35,119 bases of DNA from JACRAO01 sp964490895 (lineage in GTDB: Bacteria > Bdellovibrionota > UBA1018): the NCBI GenBank assembly GCA_964490895.1, contig CAZBEI010000022.1, positions 1 through 35,119 on the forward strand, given 5' to 3'. The notes below the pieces were generated by a model. It saw only the letters and a list, made by a program, of their open reading frames with translations. It searched no databases and was not told the origin of the DNA. Below are positions 15,484-24,202 of the stretch, one piece after another. Positions within the stretch are counted from its first letter, which is position 1, and every line of letters starts with the position of its first letter. The position numbers and the translations under genes are program-made.

Positions 15484-16290
15484 TTAAAATACTTGGATTT
15501 TGCTATCTGGCGGAAGGAGAAAACTCCTCACCCAAAAAACTCCATCAGCAACCACATCTGGTTTTTTAGAATGAATGCTATCTAAAAATACCATGTGCGC
15601 TTCTGGGAATCGAGCCCTCATGGCATTGATATTGGCAGGCTCATTTTCAAATCCTGCCACAACCACTCCCAGCTCAGAAATACTCTGAAACGCGTCTTTC
15701 TTAAACTGGAGATCATCCATTTCTTTAGTAGGCTTCATCATGAGTTTAGCTTTTACAGAATCTATCGGAAAATGACTGTGCATGAGATTTTGACGAGTCC
15801 CGGCTTCCATTCTGGGCACATCTCTGCCTGTCAGATAAACAACGGTGGCCCCGAGTTCAACTAACAGTCCCACATAAGAAGCGCCTCCTCGAGTGGGTTT
15901 ATCGACTGCGCAGTACTCGTTTGAGAAAAATCGAGTGAGCCAATATTGATTGGCCGCTTTGATGAGGTCAGGATCGATGAGACCCAAACCTCTCAAAGTG
16001 TCCTCTAAAACATATTGGACATCTACAAATTTTAGGCTCCGAATTCGATTTGCAGCCACCGGGTCAAGACCTGGTTCCTCTGCAAAATCTTTTAGAATCC
16101 TTAGGCTCCTGTCTCTCGTATTGATGAGCGTGTCATCTAAGTCAAAAATCACAACTGGATTTTTTCCCTGTTTGACTTGCTCAACCACACGGTCTTTTAC
16201 ACTACGCAGAGCCTCAGGGGTATAATTGGCTGCCTGAACTGGCAAATGAGCAAACGCAAGCGCGAACACTCCTAATTTAAATCGTCTCAT
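15484..16290 (-). CDS. Secreted HAD-superfamily phosphatase
   Basis: 268 residues with a signal peptide (MRRFKLGVFALAFAHLPVQA, cleavage QAA). HAD motif I is VIFDLDDTLIN (nucleophile Asp50, acid/base Asp52), motif II VVYLTGRD, a Lys in MMKPTKEMDDLQFKKDAF for motif III, and a later VVAGFENEPANINAM that stands in for motif IV. Periplasmic HAD acid phosphatases of this kind dephosphorylate small molecules; the exact substrate is not visible. It is transcribed divergently from the LysR gene, which may control it. Confidence 0.82.
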   Translation of the reverse strand: MRRFKLGVFALAFAHLPVQAANYTPEALRSVKDRVVEQVKQGKNPVVIFDLDDTLINTRDRSLRILKDFAEEPGLDPVAANRIRSLKFVDVQYVLEDTLRGLGLIDPDLIKAANQYWLTRFFSNEYCAVDKPTRGGASYVGLLVELGATVVYLTGRDVPRMEAGTRQNLMHSHFPIDSVKAKLMMKPTKEMDDLQFKKDAFQSISELGVVVAGFENEPANINAMRARFPEAHMVFLDSIHSKKPDVVADGVFWVRSFLLPPDSKIQVF

Positions 16291-16370
16291 AAGATCTCCT
16301 TTTTGGTTATCGGTTTAAATCCCCGTTTGGGCCCAATGGAGACTGCTCGACAAATTAAGAGAAATCTGTA

Positions 16371-16418
16371 TATAACTCCAATACATTATTCGAATACTAC
16401 TTATTCTTTGGAGATATA
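16371..16418. promoter_or_regulatory. Inverted repeat in the LysR/HAD divergent promoter region
   Basis: TATAACTCCAA (16371-16381) and TTGGAGATATA (16408-16418) pair as an inverted repeat with one mismatch; a perfect ATTCGAAT palindrome (16388-16395) lies between. The right arm covers the GGAGA ribosome binding site of the LysR gene (GTG 16422), so a protein bound here could repress the regulator and act on the divergent phosphatase gene. Classical LysR boxes are T-N11-A palindromes; this is a candidate only. Confidence 0.4.
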
Positions 16419-16421
16419 ACC

Positions 16422-17339
16422 GTGGAACTCAATCATCTGAAATATTTTTTCGAAGTGGCACGCATGGGAAGTTTTACAAAAGCTTCAAAAGAGCTTCACG
16501 TGAGCCAGCCTTCGATTAGTAAAACCATCAAGCTCTTAGAAGATCGGGAGGGATTTAAGTTACTGGATCGAACAAAAAGATCGGTCCAGCTTACCCCCAT
16601 GGGAAAGCTTTTTTACAAAAAATGTGAAACTGTTTTTCAAGAACTCGAAAATCTCAAAACAGAGGTCGAAATTCAAAAAAAAGGCTGGGTCGGCAATCTC
16701 TGTCTTGGAGCTTCTGATAATCTTTGCAATTATGTTTTGCCCTCTCTTTTTAATAAATTTTGCAAACAGTATCCGCAAATCAAAGCCAACTTGATGAGTG
16801 CGACCTCAAGAGAGATTAAAAGTGAGCTCCTCACCCGCCATTTAGAACTTGGGATTTTTTACACTCACCCGCGAGAAGTACATTTTGTAGCTCAAAAAAT
16901 TGGCTTTGTAGAGTTTGTCATTGTTGCTTCTAAAAAAATGAGACTCAATGACCTCAATCAAACTCCACACATTGGATGCGCAGGAGTCGAATATATAAAG
17001 TCTTATCCTGTCCTAAAAATGCTCAAATCACTTTCCATCCAACCTACACTTGGATTTGAAGCGAGCTCACAAGAGACGCAAAAACGCCTTGCACAAGAAG
17101 GCTTAGGTTATGCTGTGCTTCCACGCTTTATGGTGACCCAAGAAATCAAAAAAGGAACCCTATGGATTTTTCCAACTGAAAAACACATAGGATCTGAGAT
17201 CTACCTTGTCACCAGGAAAAACCACACCCTCTCTAAACCTGCACAAGTTTTTAGTGAATTTGTAATAAAAAACATCCTATCACACCTCTACGGAGTACCC
17301 GCCTATGCCATGCCACCCACCCATGCCAAAGCAGCTTAA
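16422..17339 (+). CDS. LysR-family transcriptional regulator
   Basis: 305 residues, usual for the family. Residues 1-60 form the winged helix-turn-helix (NHLKYFFEVARMGSFTKASK, then ELHVSQPSISKTIKLLED) and TKRSVQLTPMGKLF ends it; the rest is the periplasmic-binding-protein-like effector domain (LCLGASDNL, LGIFYTHP, LEASSQE-like region, GLGYAVLPRFMV). GTG start at 16422 with GGAGA just upstream. It is divergent from a secreted phosphatase gene, a common layout for LysR regulators and their targets. The effector is unknown. Confidence 0.92.
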   Translation: MELNHLKYFFEVARMGSFTKASKELHVSQPSISKTIKLLEDREGFKLLDRTKRSVQLTPMGKLFYKKCETVFQELENLKTEVEIQKKGWVGNLCLGASDNLCNYVLPSLFNKFCKQYPQIKANLMSATSREIKSELLTRHLELGIFYTHPREVHFVAQKIGFVEFVIVASKKMRLNDLNQTPHIGCAGVEYIKSYPVLKMLKSLSIQPTLGFEASSQETQKRLAQEGLGYAVLPRFMVTQEIKKGTLWIFPTEKHIGSEIYLVTRKNHTLSKPAQVFSEFVIKNILSHLYGVPAYAMPPTHAKAA

Positions 17340-17949
17340 TATCATTTTTGATTTTGATGGGACTCTGGCAGATACGTTAGAGCTTGCTTTGAAATTTGGG
17401 CAGGAAAATCTGGAACGGTTTCATCTCAAGGAAATCTCTAGAGAAGACTTTCGCAATCATTCCTTAAAAGAAGTTCTCAAACTCATTGACTTACGCTGGT
17501 ACCGCATTCCACGGTATGTCTTAGAACTCAAGAAATACATTCAATCTAACCTAGACCATGTTGTCGTTTTTCCAGGCATTGTCGGTGCAATCACAACTTT
17601 AAAAAAACAAAGCTTAAAACTATTTGTGATGAGCTCGAACTCGAGTGAGAATATTATGGGTGTCCTCAAGCGGTTTGACCTAGAGAACTGCTTCGAGACA
17701 ATTGTGTCTGATTCGAGTCTTTTTGGAAAACACACTGTACTGGAGCGCCTTTTTAAAAAATATAGCCTAGAACAAAAAAGCTCCCTTTATATTGGAGACG
17801 AAGTTCGCGATATTGAGGCTTGTAAACGATTTGGAGTTGAAATGATTGCTGTGAGCTGGGGTTGGGACAGTGCTTTGCGCTTACAAAAAACGGGGCATAA
17901 AAAAATTGTAAATTCTGTTGAGGAGCTTCTGGCAAACTTCCGTAGGTGA
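17305..17949 (+). CDS. HAD-superfamily hydrolase (phosphoglycolate-phosphatase-like)
   Basis: 214 residues. Motif I IIFDFDGTLADT (Asp nucleophile and Asp general acid two residues later), motif II LKLFVMSSNSSENI, a Lys in the FGKHTVLERLF stretch, and motif IV SLYIGDEVRDIEACKRFG followed by AVSWGW are those of the Gph/PGP branch of HAD enzymes. The cap-1 domain lies between motifs I and II. The ATG at 17305 has GGAG 9 nt upstream and overlaps the end of the LysR gene by 35 nt; ATG 17323 is an alternative. Likely cytoplasmic, with a small phosphorylated substrate. Transcribed with the LysR gene. Confidence 0.85.
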   Translation: MPCHPPMPKQLNIIFDFDGTLADTLELALKFGQENLERFHLKEISREDFRNHSLKEVLKLIDLRWYRIPRYVLELKKYIQSNLDHVVVFPGIVGAITTLKKQSLKLFVMSSNSSENIMGVLKRFDLENCFETIVSDSSLFGKHTVLERLFKKYSLEQKSSLYIGDEVRDIEACKRFGVEMIAVSWGWDSALRLQKTGHKKIVNSVEELLANFRR

Positions 17950-17983
17950 AAAAACCAACTTAATACTGTGATTCGATTGAGAA

Positions 17984-18319
17984 TTATAGTGCTAGCGCAC
18001 TTCGTAACCTGTCATCAACCTCATCCATTTGCGCAGGTGTCAGTTGTCCTAAAATTTTTTTAAAATTCTTTTTTTCGACTGAAAAAATAGCTCCACTTTG
18101 AATAATACTTTCGTTTTTAAGGCGCAATACCAGGTCTTCAAACTGATTCACATTTTTCTTACTTCCATCTGCACGCTTGAGTGATGTGATTTTTAGGACC
18201 GTAACATCCAGTAACATTGGGGTGCTATTTCGATGGTCATTGCTGACAATCAGAACAGGCCTCATCTTTTTCAGAGGATCATTGGGCCACTGGGCTGCCC
18301 AAATCTCTCCACGTTTCAT
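17984..18319 (-). CDS. PemK/MazF-type endoribonuclease toxin
   Basis: 111 residues, typical for MazF/PemK. The N-terminus MKRGEIWAAQWPND, then KMRPVLIVSNDHRN, and the later LDVTVLKITSL plus SIIQSGAIFSVEKK match the CcdB/PemK fold, including the conserved R in GEIW and RPVLIVS strands and the Q-S-G turn. It would be a sequence-specific mRNA endonuclease. It lies 2 nt downstream of its antitoxin gene on the same strand. Confidence 0.88.
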   Translation of the reverse strand: MKRGEIWAAQWPNDPLKKMRPVLIVSNDHRNSTPMLLDVTVLKITSLKRADGSKKNVNQFEDLVLRLKNESIIQSGAIFSVEKKNFKKILGQLTPAQMDEVDDRLRSALAL

Positions 18320-18321
18320 GA

Positions 18322-18606
18322 CTAAATCAGATCCTCATTGCTAGAGTCATCATCCACAAAAAGTCGATACGAAAGATCTGTGGTCATCAGATTATTTTTG
18401 TTTTTTTTGGTTTTCTTTGGGTGGTCTTGTTTAGAAATTGCTTCGCCATAACGGCTGTATTCGATGGCCATCGCCTCTTCCTTTTCTTTTTGGAGCCCTT
18501 TCAAAATCAATTGATTGACACGCTCACTCATCTTTTTGGGAGGTGCTTTCAGTAAAACCACTTCAACCTCTGGATCTGGATAAAACGCACGTTTGTGTAT
18601 TGCCAT
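18322..18606 (-). CDS. Antitoxin partner of the PemK/MazF-type toxin
   Basis: 94 residues, no strong family match. The first half (HKRAFYPDPEVEVVLLKAP, then KKMSERVNQLILKGLQKEKEE) could hold a small ribbon-helix-helix-like dimerisation and DNA-binding region; the C-terminus is charged and disordered (FVDDDSSNEDLI), as in antitoxins that wrap around a MazF dimer. Position supports the call: it precedes the toxin by 2 nt in the same operon. The ATG is 8 nt from a TATAAA box. Confidence 0.7.
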   Translation of the reverse strand: MAIHKRAFYPDPEVEVVLLKAPPKKMSERVNQLILKGLQKEKEEAMAIEYSRYGEAISKQDHPKKTKKNKNNLMTTDLSYRLFVDDDSSNEDLI

Positions 18607-18614
18607 CTCTCTCT

Positions 18615-18644
18615 TTTATACCATTAATGGCTACATAAAGTCAA
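18615..18644 (-). promoter_or_regulatory. Candidate sigma-70 promoter of the PemK antitoxin operon
   Basis: Minus-strand TTGACT (18644-18639), 18-nt spacer, TATAAA (18620-18615), then AGAGAGAG and the ATG at 18606. The expected start point is within a few bases of the ATG, so the transcript would be leaderless or nearly so. Confidence 0.55.
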
Positions 18645-18731
18645 CATTAAAACTCCTATTAATAGCGACAATATAGAGATATAAATAGAAAATCAATTCC
18701 TATTCAGGAGTTAGGCTCTGCGGCAAAATAC

Positions 18732-19769
18732 CTACCCCAAGAGCGCCGTAAACTCATCCCAGTTGGTTCTTAATTTTCCTTTGAGGCGAAGGACTGCCTG
18801 CGTGTGCAGTTGGCTCACTCTAGATTCGGTGACATCCAAAACTCTTCCGATTTCTTTTAGGTTTAAATCTTCGTAATAATAAAGAGATAGCACCAATCGT
18901 TGCTTTTCTGGCAGCTCCTTAATCGCTTCTGCTACAAGTTTTTTTACCCAAGCTGTGCTGACCTCATGAAAAGGCGTTGGAGCTCTCGGATTTCCATCAT
19001 TTAATCCATGCAGTGATCGCTTATCTGCTTTTGAGAAACTTGAGAGATCGTCATAAGAGAGCAACGAAACACTGCGCACTTGATTGAGCAGATCATGAAA
19101 CTCTTCGTGATTGATTCCAAGCTCTGTACAAACTTCCTCATCGGTTGCTTGCCTGCCCTTTATTTGTTCAATTTTTGAATAACAGCGCTCAAGTTGCTTT
19201 GCTTTTTCACGAATTGAGCGTGGCACCCAATCTTGAGCCCGAAGTTCGTCTAAAATAGCTCCTCTGATTCTAAACTCTGCATACGTCTTAAATTTATTGT
19301 CACGAGAACAATCATATTTATCAATTGCGTCCATCAAACCAATGACTCCCGAAGAGATAAGATCATCCAACTCAATATTGGCAGGCAGCCTCGCTGCAAT
19401 TTTTTGCGCAATGTATTTGATGAGAGAAGCGTACTCTACAATGAGCTTGTCTCGAGTGCTATTGACTGGAGTTACATCTTCTTTGACTAAAGCAGCCGTG
19501 TGAACTGCATCTTTGGCAAGCTCTTCGGCAATTTCTTTTTGAAGAGCTACTTCCTCAAGTGCTGCTTTTTTAGCTTCTTCCTCTGCAAGAATGGCAGCAG
19601 ACACTTCTAAGGTGATTTGTTCGTCAGCAGGCTTTATATATTTCTCAAGATGCGCTTCTTTTTTGGGAGGATTTTTTTCGCTCAAAACTTTTTGCGGTGC
19701 CGGCCCCTTTTTCTTTTGCCGAGACTTTGATGCTTCGCGGTATTTTTGAATTTCTTGGCTTGTGCTCAT
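18732..19769 (-). CDS. fliA: Flagellar sigma factor FliA (sigma-28) with a long N-terminal extension
   Basis: 345 residues against about 240-260 for most FliA. The sigma part begins near residue 106 (RDKLIVEYASLIKYIAQKIA): region 2 ELDDLISSGVIGLMDAIDKY and FKTYAEFRIRGAILDELRAQ, region 3 DWVPRSIREKAKQLE, region 4 AIKELPEKQRLVLSLYYYED and LDVTESRVSQLHTQAVLRLK. FliA drives late flagellar and motility genes from sigma-28 promoters. Residues 1-105 are an unusual Lys/Ala/Glu-rich, helix-prone extension. It is the last gene of the flagellar block, 35 nt after flhF. The neighbouring flhG expected in many polar-flagellum operons is absent. Confidence 0.92.
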   Translation of the reverse strand: MSTSQEIQKYREASKSRQKKKGPAPQKVLSEKNPPKKEAHLEKYIKPADEQITLEVSAAILAEEEAKKAALEEVALQKEIAEELAKDAVHTAALVKEDVTPVNSTRDKLIVEYASLIKYIAQKIAARLPANIELDDLISSGVIGLMDAIDKYDCSRDNKFKTYAEFRIRGAILDELRAQDWVPRSIREKAKQLERCYSKIEQIKGRQATDEEVCTELGINHEEFHDLLNQVRSVSLLSYDDLSSFSKADKRSLHGLNDGNPRAPTPFHEVSTAWVKKLVAEAIKELPEKQRLVLSLYYYEDLNLKEIGRVLDVTESRVSQLHTQAVLRLKGKLRTNWDEFTALLG

Positions 19770-19804
19770 ATCCCCACCCTCTTCTTAAGTGTAACAAAGA
19801 TTCA

Positions 19805-21040
19805 TCAAAGATCCATAATCAAAGAAACCACTCTCTCTTTGGTTGCGACTTCTAAGTCATCCGGAATTTTTTGCCCTACTCCAAAATAGACAAAGGGAAG
19901 CTTTGTGCCATGATAAATGTTTAACAAACTTCCGTAAAGTGTCGCCTCATCCAGCTTTGTTAGAATAAGGCCACAGGGATTAAAAACCGAAAAATGCTTA
20001 AACACATCCAACATTTCTCGATCTCGAGTAGTTCCCGACAAAACAAGCATAGTTTTAAGAGCACCCACTCCTCCTAAAACCCTTTGCAAGTCCTTAAGAG
20101 AATCTTGATCTTTTTGGGCATATCCGGGTGTATCTACAAAAATAACATCAAGCCTTCCAAAATCAGAGAGAGATGCTTTAAAGTCCTCCAAAGACGAGGC
20201 AGAACGAAACGGAACATTGAGGAGCTTGGCATAAGTTGCAGATTGGTCAAACGAAGTGGGCTTGTTGTAATCGAAATTTAAGATCCCAACTTTTAAATTT
20301 TTTTTCAATACATCTCCCACCATTTTTGCAATTGTTGTCGTTTTACCCACTCCTGTTGTTCCAACCAGTGCAAGCAGTCTGGGCGCCTCTGTGCTTTCTT
20401 CGAAAAGGTTCAGTGTTTCAAAACTTTCCAATATTTCGGTGGTGAGTTGATCCAAAACATGATTTAAGTTTTTTGATTTCTCCACACCTAACTCAAAACC
20501 TACCTTTCGGATAAAATTTAAGGCGAGTCGTTTGTCCACTCCACTGACTACAAGATTTTCAAAACCCTCTAAAAGAGCGGGAGTGGAGAGTGCGGTTTGG
20601 GGCAGCAAAGCCTGAGCCCCGGCATCGACCGAATCAATCCTTGGAGTTTTAATTTCTCCGTCGTCCTTAATATCCACATAACGAGTAGTGGTTTTTGGTT
20701 TATAGGTCTCATATTTAACGTCGATCTGATCTTTTGTCTGTTTAGCTATTTTTTCTAAATGCTTATCCATAAATTTATCATAGAGATTAGCTTGTTTTTC
20801 TGCTTTTAATTTTTGCATTCCTTTTTTTGTAAGATCAGGCAACCGAGCCTCTAGCGTTTTCTTTTTGGTGAGGGAACGCTCGCTCACAGCTGCTGTAATT
20901 TCGACCGATTGTTTTGACATCAGTCCAAACCCTCTTTTATGTTGCTTGGTTTGTAAAATAATAGCTTCAGGTCCTAACTCTGTTTTTACTGTATCCAATG
21001 CTTCTTGTAATGTAGGAGCTTCGAATTTTTTAACTTGCAT
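19805..21040 (-). CDS. flhF: FlhF, SRP-type GTPase controlling flagellum placement
   Basis: 411 residues. Basic N-terminal domain (MQVKKFEAPTLQEALDTVKT, then ELGPEAIILQTK), a linker rich in Lys/Thr, then the SRP GTPase NG domain: G1 LVGTTGVGKTT (226-236), G3 DVIFVDTPGY, G4 LTKLDEA. FlhF recruits early flagellar parts to the pole and sets flagellar number with FlhG. Overlaps flhA by 11 nt. Confidence 0.95.
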   Translation of the reverse strand: MQVKKFEAPTLQEALDTVKTELGPEAIILQTKQHKRGFGLMSKQSVEITAAVSERSLTKKKTLEARLPDLTKKGMQKLKAEKQANLYDKFMDKHLEKIAKQTKDQIDVKYETYKPKTTTRYVDIKDDGEIKTPRIDSVDAGAQALLPQTALSTPALLEGFENLVVSGVDKRLALNFIRKVGFELGVEKSKNLNHVLDQLTTEILESFETLNLFEESTEAPRLLALVGTTGVGKTTTIAKMVGDVLKKNLKVGILNFDYNKPTSFDQSATYAKLLNVPFRSASSLEDFKASLSDFGRLDVIFVDTPGYAQKDQDSLKDLQRVLGGVGALKTMLVLSGTTRDREMLDVFKHFSVFNPCGLILTKLDEATLYGSLLNIYHGTKLPFVYFGVGQKIPDDLEVATKERVVSLIMDL

Positions 21041-23111
21041 AAGATAACCTCACTGTTCCAACAGATTTAATTCCGATATGGGTCGAAATTTCATTATGAG
21101 AAAGCACCACAACATTTGGGATAAAGCGATCAATCAAATTTTTAAGATGCATCCGAATGAGAGGTGAACATAAAATTACAGTTTGATTGGACAAACTGGA
21201 AAGTTCAGTGGCCTGGCGATTGAGCTCTGCTATAAAACCGCGAATAAATTCGGGATCTATAGAAAGCTGAGGCCCCTGATCCGTTTGTAAAATCCCTGAG
21301 GCAAAAGTTTCTTCTATGGTTTTCTCCAAAGTAATCAGTGCAATTTGGCCTTCGGCATTGATGAGTTTCTTTGTAATGTGCCGCCCCAATCCTGCTCTCA
21401 CATGCTCGGTCAGCACTCCCGGATCTTTTTGGTATGGAGCTATTTCTGCCAGGGACTCTAAAATAGACCGAAGGTCTCGAATGGACACTCCCTCTTTGAG
21501 TAGATTTTTCATGACTTTGAGTACTGCTCCTACCGGCAACAGGCCTGGAATTAAATCCTCGACTACTTTTGGGGAAGTTTGTTTAAACGTGTCAAGAAGC
21601 GTCTGGAGTTCTTGACGACCTAACAACTCAGACCCATATTGGCGAATCAACTCCGTGAGATGAGTGGCAATCACTGTCGAAAGATCCACCACCGTATATC
21701 CTGCATAAGTGGCCTCTTCCTTTTGCTTTGGGGTAATCCAGAGTGCATCCAACCCAAAAACAGGCTCCTTGGCGTCGATCCCAGAAATTTTTTCAGTGAC
21801 ATTGCCTGGATCCATCGCCATCAGATGCCCTACCATCAATGCACCTGTCCCAATCTGGACGCCTTTGAGTAAAATTTGATAGTCTCCAGGTTTTAATTCT
21901 AAATTGTCTCTAATCCTAAGCGGTGGCACAATAATTCCAAGATCCAGTGCAAATTGTTTACGGATATTGGTAATTCTTTCTAGCAAGTCACCATTTTGTT
22001 CAGAATCTACAATTTTAATCAGTCCATACCCTACTTCTAACTCTAAGATATCAACGGATAAAAGATTTTCTAACTTCTCTGCAGATGGTTTAAGTTTTTC
22101 TTGTTGTTCTTTTTGAATTTTATCTTTTTCAATATTTTTCTCTTTCTCCAAAGTCGAATAAGAAATCCAACCCAAAACAAAAGAGAGAAGAAGAAAAGGC
22201 AAGTGTGGAAGTCCCGGGATAAAACCTAGAATACCCATCACACACGCTGCCACTCCAATGGCTTTCGGTTGCATAAAAATTTGCCTTGAAAACTCAGAAC
22301 TATAATTGGTGGCATTGGCTGTTCGAGTGACAATGATACCTGCTGCTGTAGAAATAATTAAAGCTGGAATTTGTGTCACTAGTCCATCTCCCACTGTCAG
22401 GAGAGTAAACACTTGTACGGCACTTGTGATATCTAAACCTTTCTGCAAAGTACCAATGATAATACCGCCTACGATATTCACAAAAACGATCATAATACCG
22501 GCAATTGCATCTCCACGCACAAACTTCGAAGCCCCGTCCATGGCTCCGTAAAAATCAGCTTCTCGAGCAATTTCTGCTCTTCTTTTACGGGCTTCGTCTT
22601 CATTGATAATTCCGGCATTCAAATCCGCGTCAATAGCCATTTGTTTTCCAGGCATTGCATCCAAAGTAAATCGGGCTGCTACCTCTGCCACTCTTCCGGC
22701 GCCTTTTGTGATGACAATAAAATTAATAATTACTAAGATCACAAATATAACGATCCCAATGGCATAATTTCCACCGATGACAAATTCACCGAAAGATCGA
22801 ATGACCTCACCCGCAGCTGCAGAACCTTCCTCAGCCCCCCGAAGTAAAATAATTCGAGTCGTAGCAACATTGAGAGCTAAACGAAACAAGGTTGTGATGA
22901 GTAATAGAGACGGAAAAATACTAAAATCAAGCGCTCTTTTCGCATAGACAGAAGTCAGAAGTAAAACTAAGGACGAGGCAATTCCGAAAGAAAGCAGCAT
23001 GTCAATAATAAATCGAGGAAGTGGAATGATCATGATCGCTAGAATCCCAACAAGTCCTACTGCTAAAAGCAAATCAGAGTTTCTAGCGATTTTTTCAAAA
23101 AGCTTTTTCAT
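21030..23111 (-). CDS. flhA: Flagellar export gate component FlhA
   Basis: 693 residues, standard length. N-terminal half with multiple membrane segments and the conserved FHIPEP-type block (ARFTLDAMPGKQMAIDADLN); C-terminal half is the cytosolic ring (EVGYGLIKIVD, LVGHLMAMDPGN-like region, GAVLKVMKNLLKEGVSIRD, LTEHVRAGLGRHI). FlhA forms the nonameric ring that receives chaperone-substrate complexes and uses proton motive force. Overlaps flhB by 4 nt. Confidence 0.97.
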   Translation of the reverse strand: MKKLFEKIARNSDLLLAVGLVGILAIMIIPLPRFIIDMLLSFGIASSLVLLLTSVYAKRALDFSIFPSLLLITTLFRLALNVATTRIILLRGAEEGSAAAGEVIRSFGEFVIGGNYAIGIVIFVILVIINFIVITKGAGRVAEVAARFTLDAMPGKQMAIDADLNAGIINEDEARKRRAEIAREADFYGAMDGASKFVRGDAIAGIMIVFVNIVGGIIIGTLQKGLDITSAVQVFTLLTVGDGLVTQIPALIISTAAGIIVTRTANATNYSSEFSRQIFMQPKAIGVAACVMGILGFIPGLPHLPFLLLSFVLGWISYSTLEKEKNIEKDKIQKEQQEKLKPSAEKLENLLSVDILELEVGYGLIKIVDSEQNGDLLERITNIRKQFALDLGIIVPPLRIRDNLELKPGDYQILLKGVQIGTGALMVGHLMAMDPGNVTEKISGIDAKEPVFGLDALWITPKQKEEATYAGYTVVDLSTVIATHLTELIRQYGSELLGRQELQTLLDTFKQTSPKVVEDLIPGLLPVGAVLKVMKNLLKEGVSIRDLRSILESLAEIAPYQKDPGVLTEHVRAGLGRHITKKLINAEGQIALITLEKTIEETFASGILQTDQGPQLSIDPEFIRGFIAELNRQATELSSLSNQTVILCSPLIRMHLKNLIDRFIPNVVVLSHNEISTHIGIKSVGTVRLSYAS

Positions 23112-24193
23112 AATTTCCTATTTTTCAAACGATACACATAGGCCAATACTTCTGCGATCGCTTGATAGAGAGCACGCGGAACCCATTGCCCAACCTTGAC
23201 ACTTCGATAAAGAGTCCGCGCAAGCTGGACATTTTCCACTAGTGGGATCCCAGCCTCAAGAGCGATTTTTTTTATTTTTTCAGCAATAAAATCCGCACCT
23301 TTTGCTACAACTTTTGGAGCCTTCATTTTATCTTTTTGATAAGCCAATGCCACAGCAAGGTGCGTTGGGTTAGTGACGACCACATCTGCTTTTTTCACTG
23401 CTTGCATCATCCTCTTTCGAGCCAGCTCTTTTTGAATGGATCTAATGCGAGCTTTAATTTGGGGATCACCTTCGCGTTCCTTTAACTCCTGTTTTGCCTC
23501 CTGCTTGGTCATTCGGATATTTTTCAAAAACTCCCATTTTTGAAATCCAAAATCGAAGGCAGCAAAAACAATGAGGACTCCCATCAAAGAAAAAAATAAA
23601 GCCTTACTGGAGGACCCAAAAGACATTAAAATACCAAGAGGGCCTAAAAAAATAGACTGAGGTGATTTAAACACGTGACTCTTAATAAGGAGGTAAGAAA
23701 TCCCAAGCAAGGTCAACATTTTAAAAGTCAATCGGACTCCATCCCAGACCTGTCGCATTGAAAAAAACTTTTGAAAACCCTTAAAAGGATTGATTCGATC
23801 TGGATCTGGAGTGAGTGGATCCGTCGAAAAAATACTTCCGACTTGAATAAAACTTCCAACAATCCCTAAAACAAATCCAGCTACACACACTGGAAAGGCA
23901 GTTGTCAGCAAAACTCTAAGACCCTTAAATAAAATTTCATGAAAAATTTGCCCATGTGCCAGATCAAACTTAGAGCTAAAATCTAATTTAAATACCCCTT
24001 GCATAAACTCCGAAATTTCTGCACCCATAGTCTCTGCGTACATAAAAAGCACCATAGCGGTAGATCCCAGTACAAAAAGAGAAGTGACCTCTCTGCTTTG
24101 AGAGACGATACCGCGCCTTCGAAATTCTTCGACACGGTACGGAGAAGCTTCCTCAGTCAGCTCATCTCTAGAACGATCTTGGTTCTCAGCCAC
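23108..24193 (-). CDS. flhB: Flagellar export specificity switch FlhB
   Basis: 361 residues. Four membrane segments (about 37-225) and a cytoplasmic C-domain containing the autocleavage motif NPTH (275-278, in VVVTNPTHLAVAL). Self-cleavage at Asn-Pro switches export from rod/hook to filament proteins, in concert with FliK. Follows fliR by 9 nt. Confidence 0.97.
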   Translation of the reverse strand: MAENQDRSRDELTEEASPYRVEEFRRRGIVSQSREVTSLFVLGSTAMVLFMYAETMGAEISEFMQGVFKLDFSSKFDLAHGQIFHEILFKGLRVLLTTAFPVCVAGFVLGIVGSFIQVGSIFSTDPLTPDPDRINPFKGFQKFFSMRQVWDGVRLTFKMLTLLGISYLLIKSHVFKSPQSIFLGPLGILMSFGSSSKALFFSLMGVLIVFAAFDFGFQKWEFLKNIRMTKQEAKQELKEREGDPQIKARIRSIQKELARKRMMQAVKKADVVVTNPTHLAVALAYQKDKMKAPKVVAKGADFIAEKIKKIALEAGIPLVENVQLARTLYRSVKVGQWVPRALYQAIAEVLAYVYRLKNRKL

Positions 24194-24202
24194 TTTTTAC
24201 TC

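Noticed and set aside
18624..18647. Seven-residue reading (MLTLCSH) on the minus strand with AGGAG upstream, a possible leader peptide before the PemK antitoxin
   Set aside because: Its codons overlap the -35 box of the antitoxin promoter, and seven residues are too few to support; kept only as a curiosity.
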